From Lineus longissimus (lineage: Eukaryota > Nemertea > Pilidiophora > Heteronemertea > Lineidae), in assembly GCF_910592395.1 (NCBI RefSeq), contig NC_088319.1:16306001-16370000 (forward strand): a stretch of DNA of 64,000 nt, in the 5' to 3' direction. The notes under the pieces are model-generated. The model was not told the origin of the DNA, made no database searches, and worked only from the letters and a program-made list of their open reading frames with translations. Positions within the stretch are counted from its first letter, which is position 1. Each line of letters opens with the position of its first letter. The translations under genes were made by a program, and so were the position numbers. This document shows, in pieces, positions 13,401-26,760 of this stretch.

Positions 13401-16400
13401 GACCCTGTACCTCAGGATGGAAAGACACCAGTCCTCAAATAAACTCATTCAATGGGTGATCTAACAATGCTTTTCTCCAAGCCTATTGCTGGCTCTATTG
13501 AAATCTAAAAGACAGGCCATTATCATATGATAATGAATTGTAGAACCCGTTGACAAGAATTACATGTATTGTCATCAACAATAACACACTGTGACTGCAT
13601 GGCCATGAGTGACTGGTCATTGTTGTGACTTTTGATAATTCTGTTGAGCCAAGAACCTTTGGAATGGTTCGGGGATGTAGTTTTGCAGTGCCACATCTGA
13701 AGGGGTGAATAGTTGCCACCATCAACACATATCTGGGCGTGACCCAGTGCCATTTCTGAACTTGACACAATGTAGTTTTACCCAAAGGCAGGATACATGA
13801 CCTGGTGCCCGTACATGACCTGGTGCCGTTCCGATTATTCGAATTTCAAGTGCCCCAAGCCAGGACACCAAATTTATATCAGCTTCACATACAATCTGGA
13901 AATTTTATTGACTTCTGCGAACAATGGCGTTGATTCAAAAGCCTCAAAGGAGTATTTTGAACAGTTTAAGTCCAAAGGGCTGTGGAGATTCTCATGTGTG
14001 ATTCTCTGGCACAGAATGACTGAATCGCACATCCATCAACAGACCTACATCCGACTTCCTGGTAAAACCATCATTGTTGGCCCAGACTGGAAATGATGAT
14101 TCACATTCTCGTGAACCATAACCAAGACTAGACACGCAGGTCCATACAGTCAAAACACCAGGTTCATTCAGTGCATTCCCAACAAGAGAATGCATATATT
14201 GAGCCCAGAGGCAAGATTTGCCGGTATGGAAGGAGAATATTTTGAAGGCCATTAGACATGCCATCCCCAGCATTATTTGCCTACAGTTCAAATCACTATC
14301 ACACAGTCTAGCCATAATCTCTATTTCCTTGAATAAAAGAAAATATGCTCTACAGACTTGCCAACTTAAAGAATCGATTGGTTTTATACGACTATCGATT
14401 TCACATGAAAATCTTTGGTCACTAATGTCATGAAGGGAAATCCGATTAAAACCTTAAATCCCATGCACGGTAACAGTTTATTTTGAGCTAATCCAACCTA
14501 TTCTCCCCAGTTTCCAAAGATGGATTTTAACCTACATATCACAGAAGTCAGGAGAAAGCAATCCTCATTTCAATTTTTTTCTTCGTCATGTCGTCAATGA
14601 ACTTTGCCATAACAAAGGTGCTTGTAGCAATTATTTTTTGAAAAAATATCATATAAATGTCACATTGTTAATTTAGTGCCATAAAGAGGGGGACAAAATA
14701 TCATGTTGCAAATGTCAAATATGACACAAAGTGGCCATGTTGAACTAGAAATAAGACTGTTGACAACAAAACTTTTTTTGCAAATTTCAATTTCTTTCAT
14801 TGGATTTGACACAATCAAAAACTCATTACTTCAAAGTAATGAGATATCACTGAAATCTCCACCAGCCATATATATCATCTAGAGAAGTTCCAGATCTAGT
14901 GAGGACGAGTTAAAGCAGGGAATTAACTGGTTCACCTTGACTTGGAAGGAGCTTGCTCACAGAAAAGTACCCATGTACATCAACAGCGCGAATAGTAACT
15001 CAGACAAACAGTCCCCATCAAGTGTTCATCATTAGCATATGCAGCGACTCCTAAGTAACAATTGATCCAGTGGCCACCTCCATGTTGTTTTCGACAACAC
15101 AGCAAATTCCTGGAAAAATCAATAGACGCCGAGACATCTTACGATGCAACAACGTAGGTAAACATATTTAGCATTCGAGAGCGCTAGGCTAAGGATGCAG
15201 TGCTATAAATATAATACAGCAGTGATGTTTTCTCTGGCCGGGATCTTGAGTTGGCATTCTTGAATAATTCAGGAGCCAACAATGGTGCCTAGATGGATCG
15301 GAGTAAAAGCCGAGAGAACGAAGTTCAGAAAAGAATTTTTTAAATATCACAATATGAGAGTAGGTATATACCTGTGCAGTATTTTTTACCACAAACTGCC
15401 TTGCCTAGCAGCGGTACTAATATTTCGACACAACTTAACCAATTTTTGTTCTACCGTTGTTAGCAGCAAAATTAGTCCAAGGGCGATGTTAGAGAAGGGC
15501 TCTTTCTGCACAACTTAGCTTCACAACATTTTAAAACGGTCAATTTCAAGATTGGTTTGCCTAGTGATACCACCTCCTTAATTATTATGCATCATTATTC
15601 CACTAATTCATCAGTATCCAAGGCAACGCAAAGCTTAATTTCATTTTCTGCATAGAACTGTCAGCCTCTTTGTTGACAGTGTGATTTATCATTAGGGGCG
15701 CACTCCAACTCGCATTGACGTTAATGTGGTCACATGACTTGTCAAGCGGGAGCTTTCATAAAGATTGATGATGTATGAGTCTTTATTTCATAGATTAAAA
15801 TAGATATTTACACCGTTCACATGATGAGGTATATCAGTGCTGATGAGAGGCAGCTATGTTTGAAGTTTGTTCAATTCTCATTCCATAGCATCTTCATCAT
15901 ACAGTCGGGAAAATTAAAATATTTTAGTAGGTTACATGTCCTAGGCATCCATCTTGAAAAGTAGTAATACGCATGAAAGATTTATCTTCTTCCTTTCGCA
16001 TCTGAAGTCAAAGGCAGTTTCACCACAAGCTGTCCAAAACTGAACATATCGCCAGCAGAAAACAACTCTACCACCTTCAAATACACCAAATGCACAATGA
16101 AAGAGGTGTAGGCATCATTTGGCTATAAACCAACCTCATCAGCATTCCTGGCATAACCGGTGATATTTTTCAGTGTACCTAGTCTACCATACCACACCAT
16201 CATAGCAGCCTGATCGAGCTTACCTATTAGTGCAAGTGATGGTCGAAAACATGAACATAAAAACCACAAGTACTTTGCACTGGTATTTGTGTGCAGTGAA
16301 GAATAACAACCGTTTCACACGGGTAAGGCTGTTTCCCCCTACGCACCCGTTGAAATGACTATGCCAGTTAGGCTACAACTTGCCTTCCGAGGATCCTATC

Positions 16401-19400
16401 CTTGCCGGGCCTGACTGGCAAGGATGAGGTCAAGAGCAGTATGTGTATTGTCTTCTCTTGTGGGGTATAAGACCTTCCTGATCAATCATAAAGCAGACAC
16501 ATGTCTAGTGCCATCCCATAATATAGGGTAATACCATTCAACCATTTGAATAGTCCTCTCAACCACTTGAGCATTATAACGAGATTTGTCTCTGTGAATG
16601 CCGATCGATTGGAATCTAACCAATTGTCAACCACTTCCCGATCACATATGTCTGGTTCCGTTACAAGCAGAGGCGACAGAAACAGCTTGTTTTTGTAACA
16701 CTTTTCACAAGACTCCAAAACTAGAAGAAATCAGGCATCAGAGACTGCCACAAATCTTCCCATTAATTCAAAATCACTCAATGAAATGAGTTGTCATATT
16801 TCCAAATATCAACTTGATCAAAATGAATGCTGAATAATTCAAAGTATTTCTGGTCTCTATTTCGAGCTTGGAGCCGTAACACAGGTTCACCAATAGTTAA
16901 CTGTTAAAATACAGGCAGGTGTTAGAGGAACCACAGGTAAGGAATGTCTGGAGCAGCCATTAAAATACCAATGCTTACAGGATATATTTTGATGTATAGG
17001 CTAGCTCCAGACTTCACAAGCAAGTTAAGCCAAAAGGTAATGGTAAGAGCTGGAAAGGGAAAAAAGCTTTAGAATGACAATGATAGAGTGTATACTGTTA
17101 TGTCACAAAGCTCATTTGCCCGATTATTTTCATCTGTCTGTTCAGATATTCCTGCCAGATTACACAGGAGCAAGAAACTTCATGTGGTCAAGAATATCAC
17201 AGAACCTCTCACCAAACCAACAATTTGTATGTTTCACTCTAGTTCTCTATCAGCTGCCTCGACTTTTTTATAGGCCACCATTCAACACTGCCGGTGAATT
17301 GCATATCTTTTCACCATGGCAGCCATGTTCAATACAGGAGCATTACCACTGGCAACAACCAGTATACACGATGCCACCCGCCAGTGGATCAATATGTAGG
17401 AGACAGGGTACTTGAACAGACATGAATGGAGGCAGACACCATCACGCACTCAATGCATTATGTGATATTGACATACAGCAAGCCAAGGGCGTGGACACAA
17501 GAGGTATTTAAGTTACATGCTACAGACCAGGCCACTCAACGTATTATGTGATATTGACATACAGCAAGCCAAGGGTGTGGACCAGTCCGTTGGCAATAGT
17601 TACAAGGACTGTAAACAAGAAATATCAGCAGCCATTTAATCTCACAGATTTGTGGAATCAGATCCTTGTGGTCAGATATTTGTGCCATTATTTGCAAATG
17701 CGAAATAAAGTTGTTGATCCTGTATTCCTAGTAATATAACAGACGATGACATAAAGACCATGCAATCCAAGCAGGTGGTGGCTTGGAAGCATGCCAACCT
17801 AAGTACAGTCCTAAAAGGGACTGAATTTACAGTGTTAGTATGGCACATAGACGCTGTCACCCTCCGCTGGCTTGCTATTGCCTCACCTTCTCCAGATAAA
17901 CGTCAAGAAACGATGGCAGTACCTTACGCAGCCAAATACTCGAGTTCCCAGAATAATCGGGCTGTTAGTATTCATGGCAACGTCGCCGATCGATCCCCGG
18001 TCCCCAAAGTCTTGAGTATCACCGTTTACATTAAACGTATATATCGGCAAGGTCACTTGGTGCAACAATGTCATTGCTTTTATGTGATTGGTTGTCGGGT
18101 GAAGTGGTGCGTTATGATCTCGCACCCAGCCTCATGATGGCTTGCCCTTCATCACGCGCCGTGTCAAGTGATAAAAGTGTTGGTACAATTGGCGGTCAAG
18201 GTGACGGCGGTCATGACAGCAATTGCCACTCAGACGCTTGTTATGGGCGGGAAACAAAGATATATGTCGATCCAGGATATCCCTAGCGCCACTGCGGTCA
18301 GGAAATAAGGACAGAAAGTTGAGCTGGGTTTACCATGTTGCAATCACACCAGCATTGATAGGGCTGCTCACACCCATCCCATGAGGGCTGGGTCAGCGAG
18401 CAAGTTTTCACGCACGAGCTAGACGTGCTGTCCTTAAAAGAGAGGTGTCCTGATGAGGGAGGTCAAATGGAATGGACAGAACCAGTTTGGGACCAAAACT
18501 AGTGTCCATGATAGAGGTTGTCCTCAATAGAGAGGTGTCCGTTAAGAGAGATTCCACGGTATGTGTAACACTTGGATTATCATCCTTCTCCTAATCAAAA
18601 CAGATGACAAAAAAACATTTATCATATGGCCCTGACAACAAGATAGAGTTGTATTGTCCAAAGATAAAACCCCAGACAGAATGTCTATGAAAATAAAACA
18701 GTCCTCCTGATATCCGCGATATCTTTGCACAATTAGCATCTGCGCCATTCAGTGTTTGCAAAGAGCAGGACAGCCAGGCATTTCAGTCTCGACACAATCG
18801 CTGCAGGCATAATCAATAAAACATACCATGCAACACTGCAATAGATGCATTATACAATGTACACTCACTGCTCGAGAGCAGTATGAAAGCTCCATTTAGA
18901 CACAGAAGCGGTCAATCATCCTGCAGAGAAACTATCAGTAAACCAGGTCATTTTACTGCGCAGTTGTTCTCCACATGGAGAACCCAGATCAGCATGAACA
19001 TGAAAGACCTAGTGGCCTCCTGACCTCGCCACCCAGCACACCGTTCAACCACAATACCCATAGATTACTGTATAAAAACTCAGCATAACAATGTATAATA
19101 TTTTACTGTGTGTTTTTGTGATAACTGTGATGTCAGCCAACAGCAGGGCCAACAGCAGGTCGGTCTACATCCCCACGCAAATGAAACCTCAAATGAACTT
19201 GAGGCCGACAGGCTTTTCCATAAGTAAATGTCCACGTCATTTTGGGCCACTGCGAAAATTACTGAAACGTTTTTTTGCACATGTAGGCCTCCTTAAATTC
19301 GCTCACAAATGCTTTAATTTTAAACATCATTAACCATGAAAATATCTTAAAGATTGTCAAACAATTTTTGTCCTCAACATTCAGAGTATTCTGCAGTTAG

Positions 19401-22400
19401 GCCGGGGAGATATTCCCTTTGAATTGTTTGAGGCAGGGAAATATCCCCTCTGATTCCCATCCTATGGAAGAACAGATAACCACAAAGCTGTTTTCTGCTT
19501 AAATAATTCAGCCCCAAGCATTGAACAAACCCAAAACAGACCCAAACCAACTGTCTACCAAGCATGTTATCACCTGCTATAAACACAAACAAGCAGACCA
19601 GACCACCAGACATTCAGACTAAGCTGATAATAGGATTATGTAACATAGGTAAGTGATAATGGTTTGGTAAACAAGGAGAGAAGTTATGTGGATGTGAGGT
19701 CATATGGAATAGACTGTACATGTACATATAGTGGTAGATCATATGAGGTGGGAGATTTATAGGTCTGAAGATATGCATTGGCCTATATTCACTGAACAAA
19801 GTTTAAACAGTGAAGGGCACCTGTACTGGCCTAGGAGGCCTACATAAAATGGACGAACCAAAACCTGCCAACAGCAGTTGGGAGAAGGGACACGGCCGGC
19901 AGAATGTTGGGTTGGGATTTGCTGAAATTGGCAGTCAGGATTTCAGGTTCGGACTTTTTTAAAAACAGGTTGTCGGTACAGGTCACCTTTCCCCGTCGAG
20001 AACAATTAAGCGCCAAAACAAGAAAATTGTAACAAGAAGAGGTTGGTAAATAAATTGAAAACAATGCCTGCAGACGATCATCGACACCCACGGTTCACAA
20101 GCCTGACTAATGGCTGAGATTACTGCGCGTAAAACGTTATCGATCTACGCTAAAAATAACCGAATTCATCTAAGTAAAAATCAATCTTGTATGCAGCATC
20201 ACAATAACTCGACAATGAGTGTTTATATGAATTTCATGAATGCACTGTCGAATCCGAACACAAAAGTAAAATGTGCGAAAAGTTCTCAACTCTAATGCAA
20301 ACTAGGTGATATTGGTCTTTGCCTCTTATCAAGGTTTTCTACCCTGTATGACCATGAAGTTCAGAATGATGCCAAACGTAAATTGACATTTTCAAGCAAC
20401 ATTTGAAAATGATGCCAATTTTGTTGTTCTGAAAATTCTCATTAGAAGCCAATTTCACTATCCCAGCTGATTATTTAGAATGATACACGACGGTGGAAAG
20501 AATGGAAGTAGAGCCCAAGCTTTATAGTTTTTTACAACTATTTGACAACCATGTGAAGAAAGTACTGATTTCTTTGTAACCCCATGGTCGACCCCCCCAT
20601 AACTGCAACCCCACACGTTGCAACTGACTTCATGCACAGCAGTCTGTCGATGATTTAAATGTCATCAACCAAGAGATATTCTGTGTAATTCTGACTAGAC
20701 AGACCATGGTTGATCAATATAGACATCAAACACAACAATATTCCATCTCCATGGTTATGGTGCACTCTCCGTAGCTGAGGTTACGACTTTTGTCAGGTTC
20801 GACAATGAAGGATCCGCCATACTTATTCCTTTGCTATACTGATACTGCCGGACCACTCGGTGGCTCTGAATGTGGGTGGTGGGAACATATCTATATGAAT
20901 TTTGATAACATCCAGTTGTAGTTTCTATCAACCAGTCGAACAGCTGTCAGGCAAAAGTGGTTATTTTTGCTGCATATACATCTATCTTTGGGAATCAATG
21001 TTTTTAATTTGATCCCTTTTTAGACGCATTATTTCAACAAGTCACATTGTACAACTTTTTGGTACACTTTAGACATAATTACAATATATGTATGTTCCAT
21101 TTTTTCCTTGGCTACCAAGAATTTCGCTTATCAAGTTGGACAATCCCTTTTCAAAGCTCAACACGTTTTAACAAATATGTCAAGTTATGAATTTCTAAAG
21201 CTAATTCTTATCAGATAGACATTGATTAAACCTGTGGGCAGACAGTCTGACCATTCATACAGTGTTGTCACAACAAAACACAACTAACACCTGATTAGAC
21301 TAATTGTTCAAGTAATTAGTCGTCTCATTTTAAACCAGACAAGGACACAGCCTTGCCCCCCACCTTAAAATATACCATTGAGCTGGGGAGCAATCAGTCT
21401 GTCCCTGCCAAACCTAATCAGCCGTCCCAATAAAGTCTGTATTTACATCCAAACACAACAATGGTGACCTCTAAGGGGAGGACAAAACACATGAAGATAT
21501 GGGTCTGATGTAGATCAATCAGTGTAAAGGTACAAAGAAACCACATAAACTTAGGGTGGGCCAACTCTATAAAACACTTGTGTAATAATTCTATTATGGC
21601 AACCTCATTGGGCCGTCTGTTGGTCACAGTTGTTAAAAATACAATAGAACGGCTAGCCAGATATTGGTTAAATTCAATGGAGCCAAAAATAACCAACTCA
21701 GAAGGATTAAATACCCCCTGAAGGCACTAATGCCTTGCTTGGCTTGCCATGTTATGGAGGTGCATGTGGGCTACATGGTCAGGGAAAACAACAAGCTTAT
21801 TTCGACATGCTAAGCCCTACGCACTAACAAACCGTGCAGGGGATGAAAAAAGCCAAAGTTCATGACATAACCGACGGTCACCCCTCCCCCCACAAAATAC
21901 AACAAAATTTGATGAATAAAGATTATATTGGTCTCCCTTAAATGGGCTTTTTTTTCAGTGTTATACTGCACTGATTCATGGAAAGACATTGATAGAGTTA
22001 GCGCAGATGGTTGCACTTCAAGGAAGAAAAGTGACAATCATTGTGTGAATCATTCACAACTTCTACGGTCCTTCTCCTTCCAAGAATTCACACTTTATAT
22101 TCTTCCTAAAGTGCAAGATGGCATTTGAGTTCTCCACATTAAATGTCTGCCGCCTTCCTTTTTGAACTGAAAGGACTTTTCGACTGGTCCATCCACACGA
22201 AACTTCCATTTACTTGCGTCTAAACCTACAAAATCCACATGAGACTTCTTCATGCTTCGCTTGAAATGTAGCTGGCACAGCTATCTCAAGCTAACTCAGA
22301 CAGAATTTCACACATTTTGAGAGATACATGCATTTGACTCTGGTCAAGTTGAGCTGCACCCACCCCTCGCTGTAGTCATAAAATTGGCAGCCGCCTCGTA

Positions 22401-25400
22401 ATCTTGATGTAGTAGAGAGGAAGAAAAGTTTATGGCTCTACTGACCTGCACAAATACACCACTAGGGTACATTTACCTCGCATAAATTAGACATCAATTG
22501 GCAGATCAGGAGCCATTCCAGTTGGTCCAGCCATAAATTCCACGAATTCTGTCTCAAAATTATTCAAGATATTGCAAGTCTAGAGTACTAATAGAGGCCA
22601 GACAATATGCGCGCAAGGACCAAACTTTTGGCATCAATCTGTCTGTCGCGCGCGAGTGACGAAAAGAAAAAACATTTTTAAGGAACAGCTGTGTTTTAAG
22701 ATGCAAGATATAATGATTCAAGGTGGAAGGTCATTCATGCCACAAATGTCGACTAAATAAGACCACCAATATCAAAAGCACCAAAGAAGACAGTATGGAT
22801 GCTTTTTATGGTAAAAACACATGAGAAAGAAGACCGGGTAGCCATCAAAACCACAGCTGGAATTTCATGATAAACATGTTTTTCTCTCGAAGTGTGTGTT
22901 TACACAAACCGAAGCTTTTTACATGAAATTATCAATAGGTGGGAATCCACACCATGGTTGGAAGAGCCAACCATTATTTATCAAGAGATCATCTGACAGT
23001 GTGACCCAGATACTTTTTTATTTGTCATGTGTTGTGGAAGGATATAACCGCACAATATAACTGGTTCATTTCTGAAGTTTGTGGGTCTGAATCCTGGTAG
23101 AACCACAAACTGATTCGGTCCTTGGCAAGATATTTAACCACACAGATTCTTCTCTCAACCCAAGAGAATGCATGAAGTTTTGAGTGCTATTTGCAGCTCT
23201 CTGGCATTGAGTATGCCTGAAGTTTCTCGCCACTGGACTCAAGAGGAATACAGGCTGGCTGACACGGTTTCTGTTGCTGAATGCTGAACTGAACAGAGGT
23301 TTCTACATAAATCTACAATGCAACATGGAGCCTGCAGCCAACTGTGAGCCATTGGCTAGACCTATCAGGTGAATCAACATCTGGCTACCTTCTGCACATC
23401 CAACACCAAATCCATGCTGACTTCACAGCACATTTTCAAGCAGCTATATATTAGCTTTTAGCTCAATTCACATGAAATCAACTTTGACCAGTGCCAGACA
23501 GTGACCAGAAACACCAAAGTGTAGCCACAACATACAGCAGAAATATTCAGGCTATATCTAACCATTTGATGGCAGGTCATGTCCAGGTCATGGATCGATG
23601 GCCATGAAGCAGACAGATTTAGATGATCCTATACCTAGGTCAAGTGCAGTTGATCTAGAGCGCATTCAATGTTAGTCTGAGTACATTTTTCAGATGCGCA
23701 CTGCACATATTAAATAGCTTGGTTCAACAATTCACTTACTGATGACAAGATCAATTGACAAAAGCCTCTGAAACGTTCAGAAACACATGTGAATTCTAAA
23801 TTTCCAGTCAAAAATGGCACACTCTGCTTGAGTATGTTGTGGTGCCAATCTAGTATGTAAGCTTTTTTTAAGACAAAAAAGAACAAAATCACATGTTACA
23901 TTTGTCAAGTAGGTCTACCACAAACCATGTGACATTTCTAAAATGTAGGCTATCTAATGACAGTTTTCCCCAAAAGAATTATTAGGCCTACCTCATTACC
24001 AGTTGGATATTAAGGTGTGTTTTTTAAATCATGACACACCATAACACCATGCGAAGATAAGCAAGGTCCAAGTCCAAAGCATGTGAAGTACGTGCCAGTC
24101 TTGTCTGTATCGAGACAATGGACAGGCAGACATTGTTTATCTTAGACTGGGAAGTGGGACCGTCCATGTAGGCCTATTTGTGCAGCTATTTTTGAGAAAA
24201 ATGGCCCAGAAATAATCTGGAATGTGAATCGGCAAGACCGCCAAGTCCTCACCTTTCAAGTATGTTAGGCCGAAGTTACATAGACCTCATTCGTTCATTT
24301 CCCAGGACTCATTTTCCCTTTTGCTTTCTTTCCCCTGTCACCGAGGAATGAAAGAAAAACCCGGAAAGTGACTTGTGGTAAATGAACGAATGAGGTCTAT
24401 GTAACTTCGGCCTTACAGGTTTCTAATATACCCGCAAACCACACAGTAGATTTCCAAGTATTATTATTACAGTGCTACCATACCAGTCACCATGACATAA
24501 TATTCCAGGGAACACAGCTAACAGAATCAGAGCAGTCTGTAAACATCATGTAACATTATGTCACCTTGTCCTTCAGTCCAGGATGCTGAACTGGGAACAT
24601 TACAGTCCAGGAATAATGACTAGAATGATATTACCCTGTTGTGCTGCAACATGATGTAACAATGAAACAGAAATGGCTGCAAAAATATCCCATCCAAACA
24701 ATTGCATGAATGGGTTAGTTACCTTGAAGACAACCATACTTCCAAGGAGATCCTTTACAAAGGCTATCTCGGCCTATTTTTTACTCCAAAGAATCTATAA
24801 ACGATTGTAGTCAGCTCGACCACATAGATTATGTAAACAGGTTTTAAAAATCAAGGGGAAATTCTAATATATAAAACTTTCTTTCTCATCAATGACCTGA
24901 AATGAATTAATAATTTGTGGCATAAAATGGCATTGACCATTCGGCTGGCAGGTAATAACTAATGGACAATACAGTAGAACATCTCTATTAAGGACACCCT
25001 TGGGACTGACTAGTGCTGTCCTTGATAGAGAGGTGTCCTGATTAGAGAGGTCAAATTGAATTGAAACAACAAATTTGGGACAAAACTAGTGTCCTTAATA
25101 GAGAGGTGTCCGCTAAGGGAGGTTCTACTGTACATGTAACGTTAGTACACAATATATGGTACAAGCCGGAGAAGTACTGGGCAAAAGTGATTACCCGCTG
25201 GCCGACCCTTTTCTAACAGTCGTCTATTGATGACACTATAGGGAACTACCATAAAGACTACAATCCAAATAATATAACAAAGACAGTTTTACAACTCAAT
25301 GAAATTACAAGCCAGTCAAGGTCGAGGATAGCTCAACCGAAAAATATAAATAGGAATCGAAAATGAGTTTCTGAAGAGCGATATATGAAGTTGTGACTTA

Positions 25401-26322
25401 CCATGCGTCTTTTGTACTTGTTGCTGGTGTCAAACTTGTCTTTCATTTCATCGAGGGCATCTTGGAGACGCTCCTGACTTTCCTGGTCTTTTGCCAGAAG
25501 AAGATACGAACGCCAGTTGGCCGAATCGAACCCCCAGTGGCAGGTACGATTTTCCAATGCCTTGTGCGAGTGGCAGACGAACTTCTGGGGGCAGAACATC
25601 CCCCGACAGTCCATGCACTCAATCGCTTTGCTGTCACGATCCTTGTAAAGTTCTGGCGTGAATAGTCCCTTACACTTGCCAAAACACTCGTGGTAAACCT
25701 TGAAGCTGTTGCGCGTTGGGGGATCGAGGGCTTTTTGTGGCGACCTGTGGAGAAGGGCGTTACAAAGCCGCTCTGCGTCTGTCTTCGTGATCAATCCACA
25801 ACTTGGTGCGCTCATCGGTAGTATTCGGTTCATTTTCAGAATGTCCAGTTGTTCGGGGTTACAACGGGAACAGAAAATGTGAAGGTCATCGCAAACAATA
25901 TTTATCTGTGATAAGCTGAAGTCCCTTAGAACTGTGTTCAAGATCTGGGGGAGACACAACCGCTTCTCACCTCCAACTTTGAAGCACGCAATAAGCTCCT
26001 CTTCCAGGTAGGTTTCCGCCCTTTCTGACTTACAACTGTCCATAGGGATCAGAAAGGGCATCTGCTGAATCGGGAAAGGGGGAGGTTGTGAAAACGGGTC
26101 GAATTCGAGCGCTTTAAACTCACCGACCCCCTCAACTTTCTTTCCAAGTAAAGTAAGTGCTTTGCGGTACTCTTCCAATTCTGCTGGGCTTAGTTTGGCG
26201 GCGTCTCCCCATGCCGACATATAGTTACTAGGACCGCTCAAACTCCTCATAGCAGCCGTTTTATAACTTTTCAAAACTCTTTGTAGATGAGGATTAATCG
26301 CTGGTGGTGGTAAGTGGTCCAT
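7415..26322 (-). CDS. SKI: Ski/Sno family transcriptional co-repressor
   Basis: Ski proteins bind SMADs in the nucleus and repress TGF-beta/BMP target genes. Coding exons, 5' to 3': 26322-25402, 10176-10013, 9749-9657, 9261-8837, 8604-8381, 8100-7981 and 7543-7415. All phases agree, giving about 691 residues. The start is the ATG at 26322, because upstream in-frame codons reach a stop without another ATG. Exon 1 shows the N-terminal SMAD-binding motif (residues about 9-38), the Dachshund-homology domain (about 105-200, with [17 protein letters not shown]) and the SAND-like SMAD4-binding zinc domain (about 212-300, with [10 protein letters not shown] and [11 protein letters not shown]). Exon 2 carries the Ski motif SAFQPWSP. 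Exon 4 carries an APNV..AP motif twice. Exons 5-6 hold a short coiled coil ending in ELEFLR, as in human SKI. The long tandem coiled coil of vertebrate SKI is absent and a novel 42-residue tail (SKRPYDAK...ATDLP) ends the protein. Exon 6 has an unusual donor (GTACAC). Reading through it gives an alternative stop at 7912. Confidence 0.9.
12060..12560. promoter_or_regulatory. Candidate alternative promoter or enhancer in Ski intron 1
   Basis: A stretch richer in CpG than its surroundings. It contains a plus-strand TATAAAAG near 12075-12085 and a YY1-like GGCCATCTTG near 12525-12535, as often found at start sites. Orientation and activity cannot be judged from sequence, and the matches could be chance. 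Confidence 0.2.
17445..17580. repeat. Direct duplication, 86-bp offset
   Basis: A roughly 50-bp segment centred on tgtgatattgacatacagca occurs at 17461 and again at 17547 with few differences. The DNA between the copies is not obviously repeated. Confidence 0.7.
17880..18290. promoter_or_regulatory. CpG-containing candidate regulatory element in Ski intron 1
   Basis: About 400 bp with clearly more CpG than the flanks. It includes a CCAAT-box core (GATTGG near 18085), GGCGGTC repeats near 18190-18210 and an E2F/Sp1-like GGGCGGGAAA near 18245. No convincing ORF is present. It could be an enhancer or a minor promoter. Confidence 0.2.
18426..18559. mobile_element. Truncated pogo/mariner-like MITE (copy A)
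   Basis: The sequence is closely related to the complete element at 24972-25130. It shares the block running from gctgtcctt and gagaggtgtcctga through aaaactagtgtcc to the degenerate right end gagattccacgg. The left terminal inverted repeat is missing. Confidence 0.7.
24268..24412. mobile_element. PIF/Harbinger-like MITE, 145 bp
   Basis: Perfect 33-bp terminal inverted repeats begin GGCCGAAGTTACATAGACC and occupy 24268-24300 and 24380-24412. The element is flanked by the 3-bp direct repeat TTA (24265-24267 and 24413-24415). A TWA target duplication with GG-starting termini is typical of PIF/Harbinger. There is no coding capacity. The perfect repeats suggest recent insertion. Confidence 0.85.
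24972..25130. mobile_element. pogo/mariner-like MITE, 159 bp (copy B)
   Basis: Terminal inverted repeats start CAGTAGAAC.TCTC and are flanked by TA on both sides (24970-24971 and 25131-25132), as expected for Tc1/mariner/pogo elements. The interior has further gagaggtgtcc repeats. Related copies lie at 18426-18559 and 37656-37796. Confidence 0.85.
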
Positions 26323-26760
26323 GTTGATAACGTACGACACCAAAAATACGGAAAATATGACTAAAATCTCCTCCGAGTCTCACATGTGTTGTTTCGTTCA
26401 CTAGCCTAACTCACGTCTCTGAGCTCACGAGAAAATCTCTATTTGCATAAATATTTGGCTCTTCCGTTACACTCCCTATGAAGTCCGTGACCCAATTAAC
26501 AATGCAGCGACCGTTTTATGCGAATTATACGGATTATAGGAAGACTATGTTGGTTTCTAACATATGAGAAATTGATGAACTTCAATTTTCCGCAAAAAGT
26601 ATTGTGATCAGACCACAAGTTTCCGCCTCTTTACAAATCACACAAATTCCGGTCAATGGTCGTCTCGCCGATTGGCTTTTCTAATAAATGGGTCGTTACC
26701 CGGCCGCGGCAATTTGATCGCGCCTGCAATCGTAAATTATGCAGATACAATGTAAGATTG
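26323..26760 (-). promoter_or_regulatory. Ski 5'UTR and probable core promoter
   Basis: This is the region immediately upstream of the Ski start codon. It includes an octamer (ATTTGCAT, 26441-26448) next to an A/T-rich TATA-like stretch, a CCAAT-box core (GATTGG near 26670) and CpG-containing sequence around 26700-26730. The start site is not determinable by eye. There may be an untranslated first exon further upstream. Confidence 0.35.

Larger units (their letters stand above)
10177..25401 (-). other. Ski intron 1 (15.2 kb)
   Basis: This stretch lies between the exon 1 donor (GTAAGT on the minus strand, 25396-25401) and the exon 2 acceptor at 10177-10178. The flanking exons join in phase 0 without an extra exon. 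I recognise no other protein-coding gene inside it. Contents include two CpG-containing candidate regulatory stretches (about 12060-12560 and 17880-18290), an 86-bp-spaced duplication (17445-17580), two copies of a pogo-like element and a Harbinger-like element. The remainder appears unremarkable. Confidence 0.6.
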
